Origin: an uncultured Desulfatiglans sp.
GTDB lineage: Bacteria; Desulfobacterota; DSM-4660; Desulfatiglandales; Desulfatiglandaceae
NCBI GenBank assembly: GCA_900498135.1
Contig: LR026961.1
Span: forward strand, 3,835,101-3,899,100
DNA length: 64,000 nucleotides
Direction: 5' to 3'
The notes under the pieces were generated by a model that saw nothing but the letters and a program-made list of their open reading frames with translations, ran no database searches and was not told the DNA's origin. This document shows positions 8,378 through 16,505 of the stretch, piece after piece. How positions within the stretch are numbered: the stretch's first letter is position 1; every line of letters begins with the position of its first letter. A program made the translations under genes and the position numbers.

Positions 8378-9994
8378 CTAGAGGGGTCCCGGGCAGAATG
8401 GATCACGCTCCCGAAAGATGTCGATCCCGGAACTGTAAGCGACCGCCAGGCACCCCCCGCACACGGGACGTATCGCGCAGGACGCGCAGGCCTCGGAGCC
8501 TGCACGGTATAGGCCGGCCGCCTTGCTGTCATAGATTTCGAGGATGCTTGACGTCAGGACATTCCCTATCGGGGAGGGAAATTTGCGGCACGCGTGGACC
8601 TCTCCATCCGGAAGGACCGTCATGAAGTTGAATGCCGCTCCGCAACCATAGCCGGCACACCCACCGAAAATCCCGCTTCCTCTTTTGTACAGCAGACGGT
8701 TCAGAAGGTTGTCCTTCAAGCCGATGACAGGGTTTCTCGTCGCCGCCTCGAGATAGGCCTCACAAAACCTTCGGTAGGCCTCCTGCGAAGGCAGCCGCAA
8801 GTGCACCCCTTCCCCCACGAGTGAAAGCCGGTTGAAGGTGAACAGGTCGGTCCGCCTCTGCAGGAGATCCGCCAACGGCAGCACTTGATCGATGTTCGCG
8901 TCGGTAAGGGTGAGCATGACCATCGAGTAGATGCGGAACTCCCGCAGGAGATCCAGGAAGGAGAGGGTGCGGTCGAAATGACCCGCCTGCCGGACCGCAT
9001 CATTGTGCTCCCTCAAGCCCTCGAGGCTCACCTGGTAGTAGACGGGCATTTCGATTTCGACAATCGCCTCGATGTCTTCGCGCGAAGCCGGGTTCCCGAG
9101 GACGGCCAGGGCGAAGCCCAGATCGGACGCCCTCCGGTAGAGTTCGAGGAAGCGAGGGTGGAGGAGGGGGTTTCCGCCCGTAAAGGAGATCTGACCACGG
9201 ACGTGCTTTGCTTCGCAGAAGGCGTAGAATCCCTCCAGGACGCTGAGCGCCGTTTCATAAGGGAGGGAGGTTCTTGCCGAGCGGTCGTAACAGTGCTTGC
9301 AATGGAGGTCGCAGGCCTGGGTAATGTGCCACTGAAGCGTGAACACGTCGGCCCTCAGGAAACGCTCTTCAAACCCCTCGGGAATCGAAAACAGCGTTTC
9401 GCTCCGCCTGATCGCGGAAGGCGGGGCGATCAGCAGCCCGGTCCCAACCGCTCGGTCGACCGCCTGATCCAGGGCCGCCGGCGGGATGCCGGCCTCTTCC
9501 GCCGCCTGTTTGCGGGGGATTTCATCGGCGAGCAATTTCAAAGCGAGGAGATCGTCATTGCCCGCTGCTCGGGAAATGACATTGCCGCTTTCGGGGTGGC
9601 GATAGGCAAGCACGAACTCCCGCCCCTTTTGCGGTTCGGGGGCTCCATCAGGATCGTTCATGAGGGATGGGAGATGCCTCCAGCCGAGATCGAGGACACT
9701 CAACGTGGGATTGACGGCGATCCGCTCGAATGAGCCGCGCGCCGGAAGCTGAATCGAAGCCGCTGCTTCGATTGCTCCTTCGAGCCGCGCAAGGTCCCCG
9801 ATAAAGGGGCTTTCTTCGAACGTATCCCGCAGGGTTCGGTAAAAACTTTCCGAGCCGGGCGGACTCTGGCAGGATCCCTCGAATTGACGCCAGCGGGACT
9901 CGCCGACCAATCGCCGGCAATAAGGATACTCTGTCCGAAAGGGATGTTCCGCTTCGCTGTTCATCCTGGTTTCACCGGGTTCATCCGATATCAT
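8378..9994 (-). CDS. sbtM: Radical SAM/SPASM peptide maturase, SbtM-like
   Basis: A 538-residue cytoplasmic enzyme. Residues 1-215 form an N-terminal region with a winged-helix-like segment. The radical SAM core follows, with C228, C232 and C235 in CDLHCKHC binding the SAM [4Fe-4S] cluster. The C-terminal SPASM-type region (about 430-520) holds further Cys residues (GGCAGYGCG, ACRKF, CASCAIRPVCGGC) for auxiliary clusters. This layout is typical of RiPP maturases. It lies downstream of, and on the same strand as, the selenopeptide gene at 10321-10626, which should be its substrate. I recognise the pair as the selenobiotic, thio(seleno)oxazole-modifying SbtM/SbtA type from family memory. No clear ribosome-binding site precedes 9994; an internal ATG at 9964 is an alternative start. 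Confidence 0.82.
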   Translation of the reverse strand: MISDEPGETRMNSEAEHPFRTEYPYCRRLVGESRWRQFEGSCQSPPGSESFYRTLRDTFEESPFIGDLARLEGAIEAAASIQLPARGSFERIAVNPTLSVLDLGWRHLPSLMNDPDGAPEPQKGREFVLAYRHPESGNVISRAAGNDDLLALKLLADEIPRKQAAEEAGIPPAALDQAVDRAVGTGLLIAPPSAIRRSETLFSIPEGFEERFLRADVFTLQWHITQACDLHCKHCYDRSARTSLPYETALSVLEGFYAFCEAKHVRGQISFTGGNPLLHPRFLELYRRASDLGFALAVLGNPASREDIEAIVEIEMPVYYQVSLEGLREHNDAVRQAGHFDRTLSFLDLLREFRIYSMVMLTLTDANIDQVLPLADLLQRRTDLFTFNRLSLVGEGVHLRLPSQEAYRRFCEAYLEAATRNPVIGLKDNLLNRLLYKRGSGIFGGCAGYGCGAAFNFMTVLPDGEVHACRKFPSPIGNVLTSSILEIYDSKAAGLYRAGSEACASCAIRPVCGGCLAVAYSSGIDIFRERDPFCPGPL

Positions 9995-10320
9995 CGAAGG
10001 GCGGCCTCGAGGCCGCTTTGCGGCCCGGCTTCGTCAGCCTGACGCCAGTTGGCGCGTAGCAATGGCGGCGGAATTTCCCGCCAGCCTCCCCCTGACGGAA
10101 GGAGGTCGAAAACTCGATGGCTATCGAGTCAGGCCTTGTCTGAGGCCGCCGTTTCAACCGTTCCGCTTAAAAAAAACACCGAACGCCCGTCTCAGGCAGA
10201 AGCACTCCGGAAACATCCCGGGCCTTTCACCGAACCTCGGCGTCGCGTGTTTCATGTGCGTGGGACGGGGGGAGGATCACAAAAAACCTTACAAACAAAA
10301 GCCTCGCAGTGCGGACCGCA
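9995..10320. other. Palindrome-rich spacer between selenopeptide and maturase genes
   Basis: 326 nt with no convincing gene on either strand. It contains several compact inverted repeats: GGCCGC/GCGGCC at 10011-10025, CGTCA/TGACG at 10032-10044, and the third SECIS-like hairpin at its right edge. A hairpin-laden spacer could lower expression of the enzyme gene relative to the precursor, as is common in RiPP operons, but this is inference. Confidence 0.45.
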
Positions 10321-10323
10321 CTA
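10307..10323 (-). promoter_or_regulatory. SECIS-like hairpin for Sec96
   Basis: The stem AGTGCG/CGCACT, extendable by a U-G wobble pair, has loop GUC and begins 15 nt after the third UGA. The apical context GGUC resembles the SelB-recognition loop of known bacterial SECIS elements. The UAG stop codon lies inside the stem. Confidence 0.7.
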
Positions 10324-10626
10324 CTTCTTGCTGCCGCCTCAGCCGCTTTGGCCGGGCTGCTTCTGTGGTTGCGTCGTTTCTCCGGCAGGTTGGGTTGCAT
10401 TTTGATCGGATTCACCGGGTTGGGCTTGCGTGGCGCTTCCAGCGCCGCTTTGCTGTCCACTTCACCCCGAGGAACCGGCCGCTTTTCCAGGTGGTTGGGT
10501 GCTGCCTGCACCGCTTTTGGCGCCCCCTCAGCCGCTCGAGGATCCGGCAAAGACCAGCCCCGCGCCGGATATGAGGGTCGCCACGCAGACGCCGGAAAGC
10601 ACCTTCTTGATTTCTTTCAGTTCCAT
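10321..10626 (-). CDS. sbtA: Selenocysteine-containing RiPP precursor, SbtA-like (three in-frame UGA codons)
   Basis: Reading UGA as selenocysteine (U) gives one continuous 101-residue peptide ending at UAG. It starts at ATG 10626 with GAGAGG at 10638-10633, a 6-nt spacer. Residues 1-28 form a basic start MELKEIKK, a hydrophobic run and an Ala-Gly end, like an export leader. The rest is a low-complexity Gly/Ser/Gln/Pro core with no aromatic residue. Sec falls at positions 33 (UGA 10530-10528), 55 (10464-10462) and 96 (10341-10339), in motifs SSGUGG, SSGUSG and QSGUGG; the last sits five residues before the stop (GGSKK). Each UGA is followed after 15 nt by a SECIS-like hairpin. The maturase gene lies downstream and tRNA-Sec at 38.5 kb. 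Recognised as an SbtA-type precursor; the final product and its function are unknown. Confidence 0.88.
10432..10446 (-). promoter_or_regulatory. SECIS-like hairpin for Sec55
   Basis: The stem GGCGCT/AGCGCC with loop GGA begins 15 nt after the second in-frame UGA. It has the same offset and a G-rich loop like the other two, although the sequence differs. Confidence 0.68.
10498..10512 (-). promoter_or_regulatory. SECIS-like hairpin for Sec33
   Basis: The stem GGTGC/GCACC with loop AGGCA begins exactly 15 nt after the first in-frame UGA. The loop contains GG, as expected for SelB-binding bacterial SECIS elements, which sit inside the coding region just downstream of UGA. Confidence 0.65.
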
Positions 10627-10704
10627 GGGCTACCTCTCGAAAGAACAGGGTGTTTATTCATTGGCCATGATTAGGATAATCCGATACCTCCCCCCGTTGC
10701 TTCC

Positions 10705-10733
10705 ATGATACACCGATAACTCCACGCATGCAA
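10705..10733 (-). promoter_or_regulatory. Candidate sigma70 promoter for the selenopeptide gene
   Basis: On the minus strand TTGCAT and TATCAT are separated by 17 nt; the -10 matches five of six consensus bases and the -35 matches three. Transcription would begin near 10698, leaving a leader of about 70 nt. It lies back-to-back with a promoter for the plus-strand YdcF-like gene. Confidence 0.35.
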
Positions 10734-10750
10734 TCCATGCATGTTCCTCC

Positions 10751-10779
10751 TTGACATTCGCCGGAATGCCCGCTAATAG
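10751..10779 (+). promoter_or_regulatory. Candidate sigma70 promoter for the YdcF-like gene
   Basis: A perfect TTGACA at 10751 is followed after 17 nt by TAATAG, a weak -10. It lies 80 nt upstream of the plus-strand gene starting at 10860. Confidence 0.35.
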
Positions 10780-10859
10780 TCCGTTTCTTGAACGCTTCGC
10801 TTCCTCGCGGCGTAGCCGGTTCCTCACCAAGCCCAAATAGAAGCTGGAGGTGATGCTCG

Positions 10860-11621
10860 ATGCTCTTTTTCTGGAAAAAAGCGGTGTCGCCGTTGTTCCT
10901 GCCGCTATCTGTTTCGACCGTTTTTCTGGTTTTGGGGTTGGTGCTCCTGTGGACGGCAAGACGGCGCAAGGCAGGGCGCTTGCTGGTGTCGATCGGCACC
11001 TTTTGGCTTCTGATCTTTGCTTATTCACCCGTGCCGGACTTTCTCGCCCGATGCCTGGAACAGCGACACATGCCGGTCATGGAACTTGATCCGGCACACA
11101 AAGTCGGTTATGTTGCGGTACTCGGCGGGGGGAGCATCGAGGCGGACAACCTCCCCGCAACGGCGCGTCTGAGGCCTGTCAGCGCGATCCGGCTGCTCGA
11201 AGGAATCAGGCTTTATCACGGTCTTGAGGATGGCAGGCTCATCGTCTCCGGAGGGACATGGCTTGGTGAAGTCGGAAGCGGTCCAACGATGGCCGAGGCG
11301 GCCGAGAAACTTGGAATCCCGGCTGCCGGCTTGACGGTATGCGGCACGCCGCGCGATACCGAAGAGGAGGCGGAGGCCATCCTGCCAATCGTCGGTGAGG
11401 AGCCTTTCCTGATGGTGACTTCCGCTGCGCACATGCCGCGGGCGATGCTCCTCTTCGAACGTCTTGGGATGCACCCGATCCCTGCGCCTGTCGATTACAG
11501 TGCCGCCGGAAGGTCTCGTTGGTCGCCGGAGGACCTTTATCCTTCAAGCGAAAACCTGACCAAGGCTGACAACGTGATCCATGAGTATCTGGGTATTCTG
11601 TGGGCGTATCTGCTGCGCTGA
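10860..11621 (+). CDS. YdcF/ElyC/SanA-family membrane-anchored protein (DUF218)
   Basis: A 253-residue protein with two N-terminal transmembrane helices (about residues 10-32 and 40-56), followed by the DUF218 domain. The domain shows YVAVLGGGS, GRLIVSGGT, an acidic ARDTEEEA-like segment (CGTPRDTEEEAEAI) and VTSAAHMPRAMLLFERLG. Members act in envelope biogenesis or polymer export and are thought to have a periplasm-facing domain; their biochemical role is incompletely known. GGAGG at 10846-10850 supports the start. The next gene encodes a nucleotide-sugar dehydratase, consistent with a surface-polysaccharide theme. Confidence 0.85.
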   Translation: MLFFWKKAVSPLFLPLSVSTVFLVLGLVLLWTARRRKAGRLLVSIGTFWLLIFAYSPVPDFLARCLEQRHMPVMELDPAHKVGYVAVLGGGSIEADNLPATARLRPVSAIRLLEGIRLYHGLEDGRLIVSGGTWLGEVGSGPTMAEAAEKLGIPAAGLTVCGTPRDTEEEAEAILPIVGEEPFLMVTSAAHMPRAMLLFERLGMHPIPAPVDYSAAGRSRWSPEDLYPSSENLTKADNVIHEYLGILWAYLLR

Positions 11622-11758
11622 AAGCATGCAGTGCTCTGTGCATTGCATGAAACGGCAACGGCGTTGAGCGGGCGCGCTGGCACTTTTGCATGCGGTGGAT
11701 CGCATGGCGCTGCGGCCGCAAGCGAGGTGGAAGCCCTTCGTTCCTCATTCCGACGGAA

Positions 11759-13669
11759 ATGCGTATGCTGAATCTCCTCAAGAGGCGAAACTTCTATATC
11801 ATGCTGGCAATCGACAGCCTGCTGGTCGTCGTCACGCTTTTCCTGGCATTCTATTTTCGATTCGAATTCACCATACCGAAGCGCCAATGGCCTCTCCTGA
11901 GCCAGCTCCTTCCGCTCGTCATCCCGATCAAGATATCGTGCTTCCTCTTCTGCGGAATGTATCGCGGAATGTGGCGTTACACGAGCCTGCGCGATCTGTA
12001 TCGCCTGCTGTACGGGGTTGCACTCTCCTCTCTTCTCCTGACGGCCGTGGTGGGCCTCTCCTACCGGCTCGAAGGATATCCGCGCTCGGTGTTTATCATC
12101 GATGGCCTCTTGACGCTGGTTTTCCTGGCGGGGATCAGGGTCTTGGTGCGGATCTATTTTGTCAAGAAAGCGGCGATCCATTCGAACTTCTTTAAGCATG
12201 TCCCGGGGGAAACACCCCCTAAAAAGAGGCTGATGATCGCGGGAGCCGGAAATTTCGGCGAGAAGGTCCTCCGCGAGATCAAGGAGAACCCGAGGATGTT
12301 TTACCAGGCCGTCGGCTTTGTCGATGACGATCCCTACAAGAAGGGGTTGACGATTCACGGCGTTCCGGTTCTGGGGCCTGTTTCCGATTTGAAACGTCTG
12401 CTCGCTGAAACAAGGGCGGAAGAATTGCTGATCGCCATGTCTTCCGTGAAGGGGGAAGTGATCCGCAGGATTGTGGAATCCTGCAAGGAGGCAGGCGTTC
12501 CTTCCAAGACCCTCCCCGGGATCGGAGAGTTGATCGACGGGAGTGTGAGCATCAAAACCTTGCGTGATGTGCGCTACGAAGATCTCCTCGGTCGGGAGCC
12601 GGTGGAACTGGACGTCACCGCTATCCAGAATTACCTCAAGGATCGGACGATCCTGATCAGCGGGGCAGGAGGATCGATCGGCTCCGAGATCTGCCGGCAG
12701 CTGATCCGCTTCCACCCCGAAAGGCTGGTGCTGGTGGACGCTGCGGAGTCCAACCTGTACAGCATCCAAATGGAGCTGAAACACAAGGTCGGCTATCTCG
12801 ACTATGCGACGGTCCTCGGGCGTGTCCAGGATCGGACGCTCATGGAAAAGATCTTCGAAAAATACCGCCCGGACGTTGTCATTCATGCGGCCGCCTACAA
12901 ACACGTGCCAATGCTCGAACGAAACCCCTGGGAGGCCGTCAGCAACAACATCGTAGGCTCGAAGATCCTGATGGAGACCGCGGTTGCAGCCCAGGTGAAA
13001 AAGTTTGTGATGATCTCGACAGACAAGGCTGTCCGGCCGACCAATGTCATGGGGGCCAGCAAACGGGTCTGCGAGATGCTGCTGCACCTCTATCGGGAGA
13101 GCGGGACGCGCTTCATGGCGGTGCGGTTCGGAAATGTCGTAGGTTCATCCGGTTCGGTGGTGCCTCTTTTCCGTGAGCAGATCGCGCGCGGGGGGCCGGT
13201 TACGGTTACCCATCCGGAAGTCACCCGCTTTTTCATGACCATTCCGGAGGCCTGTCAATTGGTCCTGCAGGCCGGCGCCTTGGGAAGGGGCGGCGAGATA
13301 TTCATCCTGGACATGGGGGTCCCGGTGCGGATTCTGGACATCGCGCGGGATATCATTCGGCTCTCAGGAAAGGAGCCGGAAAGAGACATCCCGATCTCCT
13401 TTATAGGTTTGCGCCAGGGCGAGAAGCTTTACGAAGAGCTGATCACCCAGGGGGAAGGGATCGTCAAGACCACCCACGACAAGATCATGGTGCTGTATTC
13501 CGATTACAGGGCCAGATTCGAAGAGACGTTCGATTTTGGGGACTACATCAGCCGGCAGATCGACGAAATGGCGAGGCTCGCCGAGGCAAAAGACGGACGT
13601 GGGGTCCGGCTTCAACTCAAGGAATGCGTGCCCGAATACGCGGTGGACGATGGGGAGTGCATCATATGA
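11759..13669 (+). CDS. Membrane-bound nucleoside-diphosphate-sugar 4,6-dehydratase (CapD/PglF/WbpM type)
   Basis: About 636 residues. Four N-terminal transmembrane helices occupy roughly the first 125 residues. A Rossmann nucleotide-binding region (RLMIAGAGNFGEKVL) follows, then the extended SDR dehydratase domain with TILISGAGGSIGSEI and ISTDKAVRPTNVMGASKR, where Met replaces the usual SDR tyrosine, as is normal in this subfamily. The expected reaction is 4,6-dehydration of UDP-GlcNAc or a similar sugar as the first step to modified sugars for O-antigen, capsule or glycoproteins. A start at 11759 or 11765 is preferred because upstream codons lack family similarity. The exact sugar cannot be told from sequence. 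Confidence 0.9.
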   Translation: MRMLNLLKRRNFYIMLAIDSLLVVVTLFLAFYFRFEFTIPKRQWPLLSQLLPLVIPIKISCFLFCGMYRGMWRYTSLRDLYRLLYGVALSSLLLTAVVGLSYRLEGYPRSVFIIDGLLTLVFLAGIRVLVRIYFVKKAAIHSNFFKHVPGETPPKKRLMIAGAGNFGEKVLREIKENPRMFYQAVGFVDDDPYKKGLTIHGVPVLGPVSDLKRLLAETRAEELLIAMSSVKGEVIRRIVESCKEAGVPSKTLPGIGELIDGSVSIKTLRDVRYEDLLGREPVELDVTAIQNYLKDRTILISGAGGSIGSEICRQLIRFHPERLVLVDAAESNLYSIQMELKHKVGYLDYATVLGRVQDRTLMEKIFEKYRPDVVIHAAAYKHVPMLERNPWEAVSNNIVGSKILMETAVAAQVKKFVMISTDKAVRPTNVMGASKRVCEMLLHLYRESGTRFMAVRFGNVVGSSGSVVPLFREQIARGGPVTVTHPEVTRFFMTIPEACQLVLQAGALGRGGEIFILDMGVPVRILDIARDIIRLSGKEPERDIPISFIGLRQGEKLYEELITQGEGIVKTTHDKIMVLYSDYRARFEETFDFGDYISRQIDEMARLAEAKDGRGVRLQLKECVPEYAVDDGECII

Positions 13670-13788
13670 CGGCATCCATCTGGAAAACGACGCCTCAGCG
13701 CAACCCGTTTTCGTTTCGGGAAGAGGGGCTTTTTCTCCACATCAGGCCGTCTACTCGAAAGGCGCAAACAGCAGCGATGGGCAGGGGA

Positions 13789-14199
13789 TCAGCGGCTCTT
13801 GGCTGTCGATTCTTTGAAGGCCTGTCGTGCAGTCGTCAGAAGGAGCTTCTTGTTGAAGGGTTTGGTAAAATACCCGTCAAAACCTGCTCGGACGCATTCG
13901 GAAAATTCATATTTGCTGGGATAAGCGGTGATCGCGAAGATCCTGGGCTCAGGCATGGTCGAGCGGATACGCCTGCAAAGCTCCTGTCCGCCTGTCTCCG
14001 GCATGTCGAGGTCGATGAACATGACAGGATAGGCCTCTTTGCTGAGAAGTTCCAGCGCGTCGGCAGCGCCCGGGGCGGTGGCGACTGTGTAGCCCTCCTT
14101 TCTGAACATATCCGCAAGCGTTTCCAGAATCATTGGGCTGTCGTCGACGATCAGGATTTTTCGCTGGGTGGTCTTCGGCATAGCTTTGAACTCGCTCAA
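13789..14199 (-). CDS. Stand-alone response regulator receiver protein
   Basis: A 136-residue single receiver domain without an output domain. The acidic pair lies in ILIVDDSP, the phospho-acceptor is Asp63 in FIDLDMPE, the conserved Thr is in FAITAYPS, and the Lys is in GYFTKPF. It probably relays phosphate or binds a partner. It converges on the dehydratase gene and has no adjacent kinase. An AT-rich stretch upstream (14215-14255) probably contains its promoter. Translation may begin at Met7 rather than Met1. Confidence 0.9.
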   Translation of the reverse strand: MSEFKAMPKTTQRKILIVDDSPMILETLADMFRKEGYTVATAPGAADALELLSKEAYPVMFIDLDMPETGGQELCRRIRSTMPEPRIFAITAYPSKYEFSECVRAGFDGYFTKPFNKKLLLTTARQAFKESTAKSR

Positions 14200-14369
14200 T
14201 TGCGTAGAGTGAAATAAAGATTTATATTAATAAAGCATTTTTATAAAAAAGCAAGCGGGAAATGCTCCCTAATCCTGGCAGCGTCTTCTCCAGGGCGAAA
14301 AATACCCTGGGTCCCTGCGGTCCCCGGCTGCGCGGGCATCAGAGAAAACCCTCTTCAACGCATGAGCCG

Positions 14370-14939
14370 TCAGGGGTTTCCCAGCATGCCCCGCTTCAGA
14401 GCCTGGCTCGGCGGGGAATCGCCCAACCAGATTCCAAAGAGCGCCTTTTTGAAATCAGCGCCGGCGATGGTCGTTTTCACCTCTTGGTTGAGGATGACCC
14501 GGACCCCTTCCTTTGGGAGATAGATGAGGTCCCACACGTCGCCCTCACGGGTTTTTTCCGTAAAACAGCCATTGAAGGCGTCGATCCTTTCCTGGAGAGA
14601 GGGTATTATCGCCCCGCTGGTCTTCGTGAAGCCTTCGTTCCAGGTTTCGATCAGGGTCGCAGGATCGATGTCCCCCCGGATGAACTGCATGCGGATAGCC
14701 ATAGGCTCGCCGGCCTCGAGGATCGCCTTTTGCGAGTTGTTGGGCGCGGTGAGGTAAAGGGCGCAGGCATAGACCTTGACCACGAATTTCTTCCGCAGGC
14801 CCGCGCCGTTCAACACCAGGGTTCGATCCCCCGCCTCGAGTTCGAGGGGGAATTGGACTCCGCCCGTTTCAAATGCGGGAGAAAGGGACGGCAAAAGCAA
14901 CAGACCCAGCAGCGCACAGAGCATCCTTTTCATCATCAC
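14370..14939 (-). CDS. Exported chalcone isomerase-like protein
   Basis: 189 residues with a clear signal peptide (MMMKRMLCALLGLLLLPSL, probable cleavage after SPA). The mature part fits the bacterial chalcone-isomerase-like fold: LVLNGAGLRKKFVVKVYACALYL near residues 43-65, MQFIRGDID, and a C-terminal FKKALFGIWLGDSP. Bacterial members of this family are periplasmic; their role is not established and need not involve flavonoids. It stands alone between a receiver gene and a PFK-2-like gene on the same strand. Confidence 0.82.
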   Translation of the reverse strand: MMMKRMLCALLGLLLLPSLSPAFETGGVQFPLELEAGDRTLVLNGAGLRKKFVVKVYACALYLTAPNNSQKAILEAGEPMAIRMQFIRGDIDPATLIETWNEGFTKTSGAIIPSLQERIDAFNGCFTEKTREGDVWDLIYLPKEGVRVILNQEVKTTIAGADFKKALFGIWLGDSPPSQALKRGMLGNP

Positions 14940-15114
14940 TCGTCCTCCTCTTGACGTTTAACCACCTTTGTTGGCAAGCCTTTTTCCCGATTTTCGAGAT
15001 AGTCCATACTTCTTCGATCTGTGCAATCCTTTCGGCTCCTGTCATCAGACCTTCACTTCCCGGAAGAGATCAAGGCAAGTTCCTGCCGCTGCATCCGCCC
15101 GCGGCTCCATCCGA

Positions 15115-16332
15115 TCAGTACTTTCTCAGCTCGAAGAGCTTCCTGTCCTGCGTCGCGACGATATGGTAGTACCGATCCTGCGGCATGTAAATATAGGGGA
15201 CGTCCTCCTGACGGCGGTAGAGAAAGTGGGAGAGGATCATCCGGTTGACGGCGCGATGCCCGATGATCATGATGTTTTCGGAGTTGCAGCTCAGGTAGAG
15301 GGCCTTCTTGATCCCTAGGTCGATCCGCTCTTTCATGGTGGCGTATCCTTCGCCCTGCGGGTAGACATAATGATACTTGTCCGCCTGCCGGGCGAGGTAG
15401 ACCTCCGGCATATCCCGCCGAATCTCTTCATAGCTCATGCACTCGCAGATGCCGCTGTCGATTTCGCCGAACTCGGAGAGGGGGATGATCGTGCAGCAGG
15501 GCTGAAGGGCCTGGATCGGCTGTGCCGTTTGGATCGTGCGGATGCGCTTGCTGGTAAAGATAATGGGAATCTTCCTTCGCTTGAAGTGCGCGGCCAGGGC
15601 CTCCGCCTGCCAACGCCCCTTTTGTGTCAGCTCCGAATCCCCGCCGATCCTGTTTTCGAGATTGAAGGTGGTCTCACCATGACGGATTACATAGAGGTGT
15701 TTGACGGTGTCGGTGACGAGGAAATCGCGGATGCGGTCGTAGTGGGGAATCGGATCCTGTATCCGCTCCGCATTGATGCGATTGTTGAGGGAGTCGAGCT
15801 TGACGAAATTGCGCTCCTCCGATAGGGGGGCATAGATGCTCTGGTAATACTGGATGCGCTTCTTGAAGCTCGCTACGGCCTCCTCCGCAGACAGGTGTTG
15901 GAACTCATTCAGGTCGATCTTGCGCAGAATGCTCGCCTCGAGGATCTCCGGGTCGTTGTTGATGCATTCGATGAAGAGGAGCGGGTGCCCCTGCAGGCGC
16001 TCGACCAGCGTCTTACGACGCCTCACGCTGGCATTGGTCGCATCCAGAATAGCCACCTGCCCTTTGCCGCTTTCGAGGTAACGCCGCGCCATATCCATGT
16101 TCATAAAGGCGATCTTCTCGCGGAGGGCAACGCCGTCCTGGTTCCTCGGATCGTAGAATTCCGCATAGGAGGTGTCTTTCCGGATATAGCGGCGCCGCAG
16201 ATTGCCGTTGTTGAAGATGCGCGTCTTGATCCCGTCCCGGACAAGATTTTCACGAAGCTTGGTGGCGATGGTCGATTTTCCCCTCGCGGGGAGTCCAACC
16301 ATCGCGATGTAGAGGCGGTTGTTATGGTCCAT
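15115..16332 (-). CDS. Bifunctional 6-phosphofructo-2-kinase/fructose-2,6-bisphosphatase-like protein
   Basis: About 405 residues. The N-terminal kinase domain has P-loop GLPARGKST and the family motifs YIRKDTSYAEFYDP and AILDATNAS. The C-terminal histidine-phosphatase domain has the RHGETTFN catalytic box, LTQKGRWQAE, an acidic LSEFGEIDSG segment and the second catalytic His in IIGHRAVNRM. The arrangement matches eukaryotic PFK-2/FBPase-2, which makes and breaks the regulator fructose-2,6-bisphosphate. Such proteins are uncommon in bacteria and their product there is rarely demonstrated. The ATG at 16332 is chosen; a TTG at 16353 is possible. A class I FBPase gene, the classic target, lies 3 kb away. 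Confidence 0.85.
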   Translation of the reverse strand: MDHNNRLYIAMVGLPARGKSTIATKLRENLVRDGIKTRIFNNGNLRRRYIRKDTSYAEFYDPRNQDGVALREKIAFMNMDMARRYLESGKGQVAILDATNASVRRRKTLVERLQGHPLLFIECINNDPEILEASILRKIDLNEFQHLSAEEAVASFKKRIQYYQSIYAPLSEERNFVKLDSLNNRINAERIQDPIPHYDRIRDFLVTDTVKHLYVIRHGETTFNLENRIGGDSELTQKGRWQAEALAAHFKRRKIPIIFTSKRIRTIQTAQPIQALQPCCTIIPLSEFGEIDSGICECMSYEEIRRDMPEVYLARQADKYHYVYPQGEGYATMKERIDLGIKKALYLSCNSENIMIIGHRAVNRMILSHFLYRRQEDVPYIYMPQDRYYHIVATQDRKLFELRKY

Positions 16333-16379
16333 GACCCTATCCAATAAGCGCAAACCGCGAAAAGTTCAACCGAAAAGTA

Positions 16380-16408
16380 TTGAACGAACCTTTTCGAATC
16401 CCTATGAT
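16380..16408 (+). promoter_or_regulatory. Candidate sigma70 promoter for the BI-1 gene
   Basis: TTGAAC and TATGAT with an exact 17-nt spacer, about 100 nt upstream of the gene at 16506. The -10 matches five of six consensus bases. Confidence 0.5.
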
Positions 16409-16505
16409 ATACAGCATGGTTCGAGATCTCGAAAACGGGTTCGACGGCGGTGCGCTGCAGCACCGATAAAATGGCATTCTTCAGGTCTAAAGGAGGTTTG
16501 AAAAC

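Noticed and set aside
10227..10550. 107-codon minus-strand ORF and plus-strand ORFs over 10049-10708
   Set aside because: They overlap the selenopeptide gene in other frames, lack homology-like features and have no good start signals. The UGA-containing frame explains the region better.
11537..13087. Long minus-strand frame opposite the CapD-type gene
   Set aside because: Shadow of a conserved gene with intact motifs on the plus strand; composition is typical of antisense frames.
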